Shown piece by piece: positions 1-7,136 of a stretch of DNA of 10,385 nt (position 1 is the first letter of the stretch; each line of letters starts with the position of its first letter). Below the pieces are notes generated by a model, which was not told the origin of the DNA, made no database searches, and saw only the letters and a list, made by a program, of their open reading frames with translations. The position numbers and the translations under genes are program-made. The DNA comes from CAYJBP01 sp964368605 (GTDB lineage: Bacteria; Bacillota; Dehalobacteriia; UBA4068): positions 1 to 10,385 of the forward strand of contig CAYJBP010000092.1 in assembly GCA_964368605.1 (NCBI GenBank). Direction: 5' to 3'.

Positions 1-176
1 TTTGGCAAAGCCAAAACAGCCCACATGCGCCTTTTGGCGAAGCCAAAACAGCCCATATGCGCCTTTTGGCAAAGCCAAAACAGCCCATATACACCTTTTG
101 GCGAAGCCAAAACAGCCCACATGTGCCTTTTGGCAAAGCCAAAACAGCCCATATACGCCTTTTGGCGAAGCCAAAA
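1..176. repeat. Tandem array of six 32-bp units with a palindromic core
   Basis: Six units with an exact 32-bp period start at about 0 (first T cut off by the window edge), 32, 64, 96, 128 and 160. Each has a 17-bp palindrome, TTTTGGC-(A/G)AA-GCCAAAA, giving 7-bp arms around a 3-base loop, followed by a 15-bp linker of the form CAGCCCAyATrygCC. The last unit has no linker. The first loop base alternates strictly A, G, A, G, A, G, so the array is really three 64-bp doublets. Linkers differ only by a few transitions. The array probably continues to the left of the window. As nucleic acid it would form a row of short hairpins. Its function is unknown; an intergenic palindromic repeat is the plainest reading. 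Confidence 0.9.
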
Positions 177-185
177 CATTTACAA

Positions 186-251
186 CATAATAAGAAAGAT
201 AGGCTATCACAATCAGAACAATAGTTGCGATAGCCTATCTTTCTTATTATG
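186..251. repeat. 66-bp inverted repeat with perfect 23-bp arms
   Basis: The left arm (186-208, starting CATAATAAG and ending GGCTATC) is the exact reverse complement of the right arm (229-251). The 20-base centre (209-228) can add four more pairs after one mismatch: 210-213 with 224-227, the last being a wobble. The arms contain no T-run that would make a classic terminator. It may be a very small MITE-like element or a strong RNA hairpin. The right arm shares the 11-mer TTGCGATAGCC with the terminator at 509-547. Confidence 0.85.
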
Positions 252-306
252 CTTAGCGCCAAGGTTCGCCTTCTTTAGCCTAAGGTTTTACCAATGGCTT
301 GTTTTG

Positions 307-494
307 TGTAGAGCACTTTATTTTTATTTGCGTAGCAAATAAAAATAGCAGCTTTCTTTCAATTTTATCAATTCGATTCTTAGCTTTACTACTTTTTAGA
401 TTTCTTTGCTTATTTCTATTGCCTTGCTTTTAGTAATTGAAAGATTTTAAGGTCAAAGGATTAAGACCATTCTTTTTTTTGAAAAAAAAAGAAT
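307..494 (-). repeat. Hairpin-rich dispersed repeat element, left copy
   Basis: Its reverse complement matches 9913-10093 in the same block order. The blocks are 449-471 (21 of 23 bases identical to 9933-9955), 428-444 (17/17 with 9959-9975), 348-366 (19/19 with 10034-10052) and 307-318 (12/12 with 10082-10093). The middle, 367-427, is not conserved. Internal structures are a hairpin at 319-347 (13-bp arms, loop GTA), a CTTTCAATT/AATTGAAAG stem (356-364 with 435-443) enclosing the variable middle, and an A/T hairpin at 469-494 (12-bp arms, 2-base centre). No coding potential is evident. It is probably a multi-copy intergenic repeat; its function is unknown. Confidence 0.8.
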
Positions 495-508
495 CAAAAA
501 AAACTTTA

Positions 509-547
509 GGGGCTGTCGCAGCTTTTTGCGATAGCCCCCTTTTTTTC
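509..547. terminator. Intrinsic terminator between recJ and the left repeat region
   Basis: The 12-base arms GGGGCTGTCGCA (509-520) and TGCGATAGCCCC (527-538) pair around a 6-base loop. Read rightward, the single discordant position is a G-U wobble and the stem is followed one base later by seven Ts (540-546), which is a textbook terminator for plus-strand transcription. Read leftward (recJ direction) the stem has one A-C mismatch, and a T-rich run follows after a 5-base gap (494-503 on the minus strand). It lies 14 bases past the recJ stop codon, so it probably ends the recJ transcript and may also stop convergent transcription. Confidence 0.8.
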
Positions 548-560
548 TAACAGTTTTTGC

Positions 561-2324
561 TTATGCCATCCTAAAATCAACCAATACTAACTGGGCATTT
601 ACCTGGCGGTTAAATTGATTTACCGTTAAATTATAAATAATATCCAAGTTAATAGCCTGCTTAGGTTGAACCCCCATTATTAAATCCGGCCAAACATGTT
701 GACCGCAATTTTGATTAATCAATTCCTGCAATTTATCCTTGCCATTAAAGCTTATTGCCTCGATTTGCCGCGAGCTATTTTTAAAAATTAAACGCATTAC
801 TTGTTTGTTTTGACCAAGTAATATAATTTTTTGCAATTGTAAATTCTTAGCAGCAAAAATAATCTGCGGATTAGCCTTACCATATGGCTCTAATAGTTTG
901 ATTTGCTTAGCCAAATTCAAATCGGCTTTTTCGGCCGGCAAATAATAGTCAATACGATAAAGCTGCTCTAAATCATCATCGCTAATCAGGCAATCTTGAT
1001 TAAGCGTTTTACGCAAAATGTCCAGGTTATCAACACTAATACTAAAACCTGCCGCCATCGGATGGCCGCCAAAATTCTCGAATAAATGCTTGCATTTGCT
1101 TAAAGCCTCATAAATATTATAACCCTCAATCGAGCGGCAAGAACCACGCAGTATCGCCTTTTCGCCGCTAATTATAATACTGGGTCGATAATAAAGCTCT
1201 TTGATTTTACCGGCAATAATCCCGGCTATACTCTCATGAATATTTGGGCAATGAATAACAATTACCTTTTCCTCGCCAATTTGCTGATTCTCAATCTCTG
1301 CTAAGGCATTTTTAATCCCCAAATCGGTTAGCTGCTTGCGTTCTTGATTAAGCTGATAAAGCTTTTCGGCCATCTCCTTAGCATCACTCTCATTATCGGC
1401 CAAGAATAAATCTACCGCCGATTTAGCAGCATCCAAACGGCCGGAGGCATTAATGCAAGGCCCCAGTCTAAAACCGATTTGATAAGCCTCTAAATCGCAA
1501 TTTTCCAAGCTGCATACTTTACATAAGGCCTGTAAACCATAGTTATCACTATTATTTACCAAGCTTAAACCTTGCCTTACTATAGCCCGATTATCGGCCA
1601 GCAAATCTACTAAATCGCAAATAGTGCCAATTACCGCAAAAGGCAGGATTTGCGGCCAAAAAGCCGCCCAATCGGCAGCAAAATGCTCGTATAAAGCCTG
1701 CGCCAGGCGATAACTTAAACCGGCTGCGCAATATTGCTTAAAAGGATAGGGGCAATCCTCACGCTTGGCATTAACTACCGCCTCGGCTTCAACCAAAATT
1801 TGCCTATCCTCGGCATCACGGGGCAAATCATGATGATCAACAATAATCACCTGCATGCCCAAAGACCTGGCATAAGCCACCTGCTCTAATGAAGATACCC
1901 CATTATCGCAGGCAATTAGCAAATCAATACCCTGCTCTTTAAGCTTAGCTATTGCCTGATTATTTAGGCCATAGCCTTCTTCTTCACGCATGGGAATATA
2001 ATAGCTACACTGGGCATTTAAAGATTTTAAGGTTTTATAGATAATAACGGTAGAGGTTATACCATCGGCATCATAATCGCCAAAAATAACGATTTTTTGT
2101 TGGGCAGCAATAGCGGCCTCGATGATAACTACCGCCTTGGTCATATCGGCAAATAAAAAAGGCGAGGTTAAATTTTCTCGATGAGCCTGTAAAAAATAAT
2201 CGACATCGGCCTTTTCTCTAAAGCCTCGCACAGCCAAGATATGAGTTAAAATAGGATTAATCTGCCAGCTTAAGGCTAAATCGTTGATATTAACCGCCGC
2301 CTGTTTTAGCATCCATTTAGGCAA
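561..2324 (-). CDS. recJ: Single-stranded-DNA-specific exonuclease RecJ
   Basis: This is a DHH-superfamily 5'-3' single-strand exonuclease, acting in recombinational repair, mismatch repair and rescue of stalled forks in the cytoplasm. Visible motifs in order are FGDYDADG at 81-88 (metal-ligand aspartates 83, 85, 87), CDNG at 139-142, VDHHD at 162-166 (the DHH signature), the ICDLVDLL segment near 235-242, RLGPCINASGRL at 286-297, RGSCRS near 393-398 and the DHHA1 motif FGGHPMAAGFS at 418-428. An OB-like C-terminal part follows. All catalytic motifs are intact. At 587 residues it is close to the E. coli length and shorter than the roughly 780-residue Bacillus type. The start is TTG, chosen because AAAGGAG lies 8 bases upstream; the ATG four codons further in would be 20 bases from it. 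recJ lies 72 bp downstream of secDF in the same orientation, a common Firmicutes arrangement. Confidence 0.96.
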   Translation of the reverse strand: MPKWMLKQAAVNINDLALSWQINPILTHILAVRGFREKADVDYFLQAHRENLTSPFLFADMTKAVVIIEAAIAAQQKIVIFGDYDADGITSTVIIYKTLKSLNAQCSYYIPMREEEGYGLNNQAIAKLKEQGIDLLIACDNGVSSLEQVAYARSLGMQVIIVDHHDLPRDAEDRQILVEAEAVVNAKREDCPYPFKQYCAAGLSYRLAQALYEHFAADWAAFWPQILPFAVIGTICDLVDLLADNRAIVRQGLSLVNNSDNYGLQALCKVCSLENCDLEAYQIGFRLGPCINASGRLDAAKSAVDLFLADNESDAKEMAEKLYQLNQERKQLTDLGIKNALAEIENQQIGEEKVIVIHCPNIHESIAGIIAGKIKELYYRPSIIISGEKAILRGSCRSIEGYNIYEALSKCKHLFENFGGHPMAAGFSISVDNLDILRKTLNQDCLISDDDLEQLYRIDYYLPAEKADLNLAKQIKLLEPYGKANPQIIFAAKNLQLQKIILLGQNKQVMRLIFKNSSRQIEAISFNGKDKLQELINQNCGQHVWPDLIMGVQPKQAINLDIIYNLTVNQFNRQVNAQLVLVDFRMA

Positions 2325-2332
2325 AATTTACA

Positions 2333-2339
2333 CTCCTTT
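2333..2339 (-). promoter_or_regulatory. Ribosome binding site deciding the TTG start of recJ
   Basis: AAAGGAG on the minus strand, with an 8-base spacer before TTG at 2324-2322. No other start codon is correctly spaced, so this site fixes the N-terminus. Confidence 0.8.
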
Positions 2340-2342
2340 AGG

Positions 2343-2379
2343 CTAGTTACCCTTAACCCAAATTGTTAATAGTAACCAG
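2343..2379 (-). other. Imperfect hairpin between secDF and recJ
   Basis: CTAGTTAC (2343-2350) pairs with GTAACCAG (2372-2379) with one discordant position. Inside it, TTAAC (2353-2357) pairs with GTTAA (2365-2369) across a symmetric 2x2 internal loop, leaving a 7-base apical loop. It lies between the secDF stop and the recJ ribosome binding site. There is no T-run, so it is not a standard terminator. It could be a processing or mRNA-stability structure. Confidence 0.4.
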
Positions 2380-2396
2380 ATATTTTTAAAAATAAC

Positions 2397-4529
2397 TTAA
2401 ACCATAGGCTGTTTTTTAATCTTAACCTTTTTATTATGAACAATTAAACCCTTTTTGCGGGAGATATTTTCTAAAATACTGCCCACCAAGAATAAAGATG
2501 AATAAAAGCCGCCGATAATACCCACGGTTAAAGCCAGGATAAAGGCGTGTGTGGTTTCGCCGCCAAAAAATAATAGCGCCAGCAGCAAAAATAAGACCGC
2601 TAAAACCGTATTTATCGAACGGGTAATAGTTTGATTTAGGCTTAAATTAATAAGATCTTTAATACCCATCTTTTCATTATAGGCAATATTTTCGCGGATG
2701 CGGTCGAATACCACAATCGTATTATTAATCGAATAGCCCAAAACCGTTAAAATAGCTGCAATAAAGGCACTGTCTACCTCGATGCCGGCAATGGCAAAAA
2801 CACTGATAATCACCAAAACATCATGCAACAAAGCAATAATAGCGGTAATTGCAAAATTAAATTGAAAGCGCAAACTAATATAAGTTAGCATCAAAATACC
2901 GGCAATTAGTATTGCCCATTGGGCATTGAGTAATAGTTCTGCGCCAATAACAGGGCCGATTAGTTCCGAGCGCTCCACACTAAGCGGTGCCAATTCGCCT
3001 AAAGCAGCCAACATGGCCTCGCTTTGTTCGATGCTTAGCTCTTGGCTGCGGATTAAAAAGCTATTATTGTCGCTTACCTGGATAGAAGGGGTTTGTTCTA
3101 CATATTGATTAACCACCTCGCGCACGGCAACCAGCTCGATTTCTTGATCATAGCGGATTTGCAAAATCGAACCGCCGGTAAAATCAATACCTTGATTAAG
3201 ACCGGAAAAGGCCGCCATTAGCAGGCCGGGTATAATTATCAAAGCGGCAATAATATACCAAACTTTTTGCAGACGCATAAAGTCGATTTTAAAAATAAAC
3301 TGTTTTTTGTTCATCCCAAAAAGCGGCTTATGAGCCAAAGGCTTAATATCCGAGGTAAAGCGCAACATATAACGGGTAAAAGTAATAGCCGTAAACATGC
3401 TGGCAATAATACCTAAAGATAAAGTAAGGGCAAAGCCTTTAATTGTGCCGCTGCCAAAATAATAAAGCACGATAGCTGCAATTAAAGTAGTAATATTACT
3501 ATCCAAAATAGTGGCAAAAGCACGTTTAAAGCCGGATTCGATACTGGCTTTTAGCGATTTACCATGATACATTTCCTCTTTTATGCGCTCAAAAATGATG
3601 ATATTGGCATCAACCGCAACCCCGATCGACAAAATAAAACCGGCGATAGAAGTTAGGGTTAGGGTAGCATTTACCATATTTAAAGCCCAAAGCAAAAGTA
3701 ATGAATAAACAATTAAAGATAATGCAGCCCAAAGCCCGGGTATACGGTAAACCAATAACATAAAGCCTGCTAAAACTACTAAACCGATTAAAGAGGCATT
3801 AAGGCTTTTAGCTAATGAATCCTGGCCTAAAGTGGGGCCGACGATATTTTGCGATAATTGCACAATATCAACCGGCAAAGCGCCGCCTCGCAATAAGGAG
3901 GCTAATTCGGCAGCCTCTTCAAAGGTGGTAAAACCGCCTTCAATCATGGCTTCGCCGCCGGTAATTACAGTGTTTACCTGCGGTGAGGAAATAATCTCGC
4001 CATCTAGGCTAATTAGAATAGCTTGGCCAAGATAGCTGGCGGTGGCATCGGCAAATAATTGTGAACCTTCGCTATTAAATTTTAGGCTAACAATATTGCT
4101 TTGGCTACCATCATAATTGGTAATAATTTGGGCGGTGGCATCTTCTAAATGGCTGCCGCTTAGGATAACCTCGCCATCGGGTGCTAAAAACTCTAACTTA
4201 GCGGTGCGCCCCAGCAATTCTAAGGCTTGTTCGGGATTATCAACACCGGCTAATTCGATAATAAGGCGGTCGTTGCCTTCGCGCTGTAAAATTGGCTCAC
4301 TAACCCCAAATTCGTCAACACGACGGCGCATAACTTCCATTAATTGATCCATATCCTGATCGGTAATAGCCTGCCCCTCTTCGGGCACAGCTTGCAGCAC
4401 TACCTGCGCTCCACCTTGCAAATCAAGGCCAAGATTTATCCCTTCTTGCAAAGGATTTAGGGATAGGAATAAAGCACCAAATATCAAAGCAATAATAATG
4501 ATAATTTTTAAAGGAGCAAACTTATTCAT
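2397..4529 (-). CDS. secDF: Fused protein-export membrane protein SecDF
   Basis: This is an RND-family proton-driven accessory subunit of the Sec translocon that helps pull secreted proteins across the membrane. It is 710 residues from the chosen ATG. The SecD half has TM1 at about 8-26, the GLDLQGG motif at 34-40, a periplasmic P1 region with RRRVDEFGVSEP near 68-79, and TM2-6 between about 245 and 391, with GVAVDANIIIFERIKEE containing the conserved Asp307. The SecF half starts near 410 with its own first TM (about 424-442), GIDFTGG at 447-453, and a final TM bundle from about 536 containing GYSINNTIVVFDRIREN (598-614). The basic tail (SRKKG...KKVKIKK) is probably cytoplasmic. The start was chosen because GTGAGG lies 5 bases upstream; an extension to 4589 would read through a strong hairpin and lacks support. 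SecD and SecF are separate in E. coli and fused in Bacillus, as here. Confidence 0.96.
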   Translation of the reverse strand: MNKFAPLKIIIIIALIFGALFLSLNPLQEGINLGLDLQGGAQVVLQAVPEEGQAITDQDMDQLMEVMRRRVDEFGVSEPILQREGNDRLIIELAGVDNPEQALELLGRTAKLEFLAPDGEVILSGSHLEDATAQIITNYDGSQSNIVSLKFNSEGSQLFADATASYLGQAILISLDGEIISSPQVNTVITGGEAMIEGGFTTFEEAAELASLLRGGALPVDIVQLSQNIVGPTLGQDSLAKSLNASLIGLVVLAGFMLLVYRIPGLWAALSLIVYSLLLLWALNMVNATLTLTSIAGFILSIGVAVDANIIIFERIKEEMYHGKSLKASIESGFKRAFATILDSNITTLIAAIVLYYFGSGTIKGFALTLSLGIIASMFTAITFTRYMLRFTSDIKPLAHKPLFGMNKKQFIFKIDFMRLQKVWYIIAALIIIPGLLMAAFSGLNQGIDFTGGSILQIRYDQEIELVAVREVVNQYVEQTPSIQVSDNNSFLIRSQELSIEQSEAMLAALGELAPLSVERSELIGPVIGAELLLNAQWAILIAGILMLTYISLRFQFNFAITAIIALLHDVLVIISVFAIAGIEVDSAFIAAILTVLGYSINNTIVVFDRIRENIAYNEKMGIKDLINLSLNQTITRSINTVLAVLFLLLALLFFGGETTHAFILALTVGIIGGFYSSLFLVGSILENISRKKGLIVHNKKVKIKKQPMV

Positions 4530-4534
4530 AAATA

Positions 4535-4540
4535 CCTCAC
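4535..4540 (-). promoter_or_regulatory. Ribosome binding site fixing the secDF start
   Basis: GTGAGG with a 5-base spacer to ATG 4529-4527. The same GTGAGG motif precedes the plus-strand gene at 9272. A TATAAA at 4562-4557 (minus strand) is a possible -10, but I see no good -35, so a separate secDF promoter is only suspected. Confidence 0.65.
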
Positions 4541-4566
4541 AAAAAATTTTACTCGATTTATAAAAA

Positions 4567-4647
4567 TTGGGGCAGAGCCCCAAAAACAAAGCCTTTTGGC
4601 TGTACCAAAAGGCTTTGTTTTTAAGACCTTGGGGGCTTTGCCCCCAA
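4567..4647. terminator. Three-hairpin cluster with likely bidirectional terminator after gyrA
   Basis: Three perfect inverted repeats lie in a row. The first is TTGGGGC-AGA-GCCCCAA at 4567-4583. The second has 18-base arms at 4582-4599 and 4605-4622 with a 5-base centre. The third is TTGGGGGC-TTT-GCCCCCAA at 4629-4647. The central arms begin with AAAAA and end with TTTTT, and the inner stem is AAAGCCTTTTGG, so each strand gives a stem followed by a T-run, the form of a bidirectional intrinsic terminator. The first and second repeats overlap by two bases. In the direction of gyrA transcription it lies 40 bases past the stop. The TTTTGG/CCAAAA core recalls the array at 1-176. Confidence 0.75.
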
Positions 4648-4686
4648 GCCCCTATAATTTTTTAGTAAAAAATTAATTAAAACTTT

Positions 4687-7122
4687 TTACTCTTCTTCTT
4701 CATCGTCTTTTGTTAATACTTTGGCCATATCTACAACTATATCGTTTTCGGCCAGCTTAATTACCCTTACGCCATGGGCATAACGGCCTTGCTCGGATAT
4801 ACCATCTACCTCTACCCGGATAATAATGCCATCGCGCGAGATTATCATCATCTCGTCACCGGGGCGTACTACCTCGATAGCCACTAATTGGCCGGTTTTA
4901 TCATTGCAGCGCAAGGCATATACACCCTTGCCACCACGATGGGTAGTGCGGAAATCAACCAAAGGTGTGCGCTTGCCATATCCCCTTTCGGATAATACCA
5001 ATAGCTCGCCGTTTTCCTGTACGCTATCCATGCTTACCACATGATCCATATAGGCCAAAGTTATGCCACGTACCCCTCGGGTTGCCCGACCCATCGGCCG
5101 AACATCCAGCTCCGAGAAGCGGATAGCTGCACCTAAGGCGGTAGAAAGAATAATCTCCTCCTCGCCATTAGTACGCTTAACCCCGATTAAATCGTCGCCG
5201 TCGTCTAGGTTGATGGCAATTAAGCCATCTTTGCGGCTGCTATCATATTCGCTTAAGAGGCTCTTTTTAACTACGCCATTGCGGGTAGCCATGAACAAAT
5301 ATTCATCCTCTTTATACTCTTTAACCGGGATAACGGCGGTAATTACATCTTCGCCGGTTAAAGATAGCAAGTTAACAATAGCCGTGCCCTTAGCCTGACG
5401 CCCGGCCTCGGGGATTTCATGCACCTTTAGGCGATATACGCGACCTTTTTTGGTAAATACCAGCAAATAATGATGAGTGGTAGTAATAAATAGCTGCTCC
5501 ACATAATCCTCTTGCTTGGTGGTCATCGCAGTTACGCCACGACCGCCCCGCTTTTGCTGCTTATAGGTATTTACATTTAAGCGCTTGATATAACCGCCCT
5601 TAGAAATGGTGATAACCATATCTTCCTCGGCAATTAAATCTTCGGTGCTTAAATCACTATCATCACGGGTGATAACAGTGCGGCGCTCATCATTATATTT
5701 TTGCTGCATAGCGCCTAATTCATCTTTGATAATATACATAACTAACTTTTCATTGGCCAATACTTCGGTTAAATAAGCGATGGTTTTTAATAATTCCTTA
5801 TATTCATCCTCTAATTTTTCACGCTCCATGCCTTGTAATGCTCTTAAGCGCATTTCCAAAATGGCTTGAGCCTGAATTTCGGATAAACCAAAACGCTCCA
5901 TCAACTTTTCTTTAGCATTATTATGCGATGCCCTAATTGTGGCAATTACTTCGTCGATAAAATCGAGCGCTATTTTTAAGCCTTCAACAATATGGGCTCT
6001 GGCTTGGGCTTTAGCTAATTCAAAACGGCTACGACGCACAATTACATCTTGCTGATGGGCAATATAATGCTCGAGCATTTCTTTAATATTTAGCACTTTA
6101 GGCACACCGTTTACCAAGGCCAGCATAATAATACCAAAGCTGCTTTGTAATTGGGTATGCTTATATAATTGATTAAGAATTACCGAGGCATTGGCATCTT
6201 TTTTAACCTCGATAACCACCCTTAAACCTTCTTTATCGGTTTCGTCCCTTAAATCGGTAATGCCTTCTACCTTGCGTTCATGAACCAAATCGGCAATTTT
6301 TTGAATTAATTGGGCCTTATTTACCTGATAGGGCAATTCGGTAATTAAAATCCTTTGCTTGCCATTATTCATTTGCTCGATAACGGCTTTAGCCCGTAAA
6401 CGCACCACGCCACGGCCGGTACGATAGGCCGATTTAATGCCATCGGTACCTAAAATAATGCCGGCAGTGGGAAAATCGGGCCCTTGTACATGCTCCATCA
6501 AATCGTCTACCGTTGCTGCCGGATTATCGATTAAGCACATGGTAGCATTAACAATTTCCGTTAAATTATGGGGCGGAATATTGGTAGCCATACCAACAGC
6601 AATACCCGATGAACCGTTTACTAATAAATTAGGCAAACGGGCCGGCAATACGGTGGGCTCTTTTTCCAAGCCATCATAGTTATCGGCAAAATCGACAGTA
6701 TCTTTATTGATATCGGTCATCAAGTCCATAGCATAATGACGCAGGCGGGCTTCGGTATAACGCATGGCCGCCGCATCATGGCCGTCGATAGAACCAAAGT
6801 TACCCTGGCCATCTACCAACATATAGCGCATCGAAAATGTTTGCGCCATTCTAACTAAAGTATCATAAATTGAAGAATCGCCATGAGGGTGATATTTACC
6901 CATACAATCACCGACGATACGAGCCGACTTTTTATGCGGCTTTTCGGCGGTAATACCTTGCTCGAACATCGACCATAGCACACGACGATGTACCGGCTTT
7001 AGGCCATCACGCACATCGGGCAAAGCTCGGCCAACGATAACGCTCATCGAATAATCGATATAGGATTCGCGCATTTCCTCGGTTAAATTACGACTTAAAA
7101 TTTTACCACTGAATAAATCCAA
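4687..7122 (-). CDS. gyrA: DNA gyrase subunit A
   Basis: This is the breakage-reunion subunit of DNA gyrase (A2B2), which introduces negative supercoils using ATP hydrolysed by GyrB. It is 811 residues. The winged-helix domain begins with RESYIDYSMSVIVGRALPDVRDGLKPVHRR (18-47, quoted as positions here only in part: key residues Y21, R32, R39, R46, R47). The active-site tyrosine is Y122 in AAMRYTEARL. The quinolone-determining region HPHGDSSIYD (78-87) keeps Ser83 and Asp87 in E. coli numbering, the drug-sensitive state. A coiled-coil segment spans about 365-465. The C-terminal beta-pinwheel starts near 500 and carries the GyrA box QKRGGRG (523-529), the hallmark that separates gyrase from topoisomerase IV. 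The tail is acidic (DDEEEE). The start is TTG, supported by AGGAGGGG 6 bases upstream. It lies 12 bp after gyrB. Confidence 0.98.
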   Translation of the reverse strand: MDLFSGKILSRNLTEEMRESYIDYSMSVIVGRALPDVRDGLKPVHRRVLWSMFEQGITAEKPHKKSARIVGDCMGKYHPHGDSSIYDTLVRMAQTFSMRYMLVDGQGNFGSIDGHDAAAMRYTEARLRHYAMDLMTDINKDTVDFADNYDGLEKEPTVLPARLPNLLVNGSSGIAVGMATNIPPHNLTEIVNATMCLIDNPAATVDDLMEHVQGPDFPTAGIILGTDGIKSAYRTGRGVVRLRAKAVIEQMNNGKQRILITELPYQVNKAQLIQKIADLVHERKVEGITDLRDETDKEGLRVVIEVKKDANASVILNQLYKHTQLQSSFGIIMLALVNGVPKVLNIKEMLEHYIAHQQDVIVRRSRFELAKAQARAHIVEGLKIALDFIDEVIATIRASHNNAKEKLMERFGLSEIQAQAILEMRLRALQGMEREKLEDEYKELLKTIAYLTEVLANEKLVMYIIKDELGAMQQKYNDERRTVITRDDSDLSTEDLIAEEDMVITISKGGYIKRLNVNTYKQQKRGGRGVTAMTTKQEDYVEQLFITTTHHYLLVFTKKGRVYRLKVHEIPEAGRQAKGTAIVNLLSLTGEDVITAVIPVKEYKEDEYLFMATRNGVVKKSLLSEYDSSRKDGLIAINLDDGDDLIGVKRTNGEEEIILSTALGAAIRFSELDVRPMGRATRGVRGITLAYMDHVVSMDSVQENGELLVLSERGYGKRTPLVDFRTTHRGGKGVYALRCNDKTGQLVAIEVVRPGDEMMIISRDGIIIRVEVDGISEQGRYAHGVRVIKLAENDIVVDMAKVLTKDDEEEE

Positions 7123-7128
7123 GTTTCA

Positions 7129-7136
7129 CCCCTCCT
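7129..7136 (-). promoter_or_regulatory. gyrA ribosome binding site overlapping the gyrB stop codon
   Basis: AGGAGGGG on the minus strand, 6 bases before the gyrA TTG. Its first two bases are the last two of the gyrB TAG stop (7137-7135). Ribosomes finishing gyrB would be placed on the gyrA start, which suggests translational coupling. Confidence 0.85.

Noticed and set aside
1..176. CRISPR array
   Set aside because: The repeats are 17-bp palindromes and the 15-bp linkers are nearly identical to each other, so there are no unique spacers. No cas gene is present.
25..342. Open reading frame of 105 codons across the array and inverted repeat
   Set aside because: It has no ribosome binding site, runs through tandem palindromes, a 23-bp inverted repeat and part of the dispersed element, and its composition is not protein-like.
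4530..4589. 20-residue N-terminal extension of SecDF
   Set aside because: It would translate the terminator hairpins and place hydrophilic, cysteine-containing residues before the normal SecD first membrane helix. GTGAGG sits correctly before the ATG at 4529.
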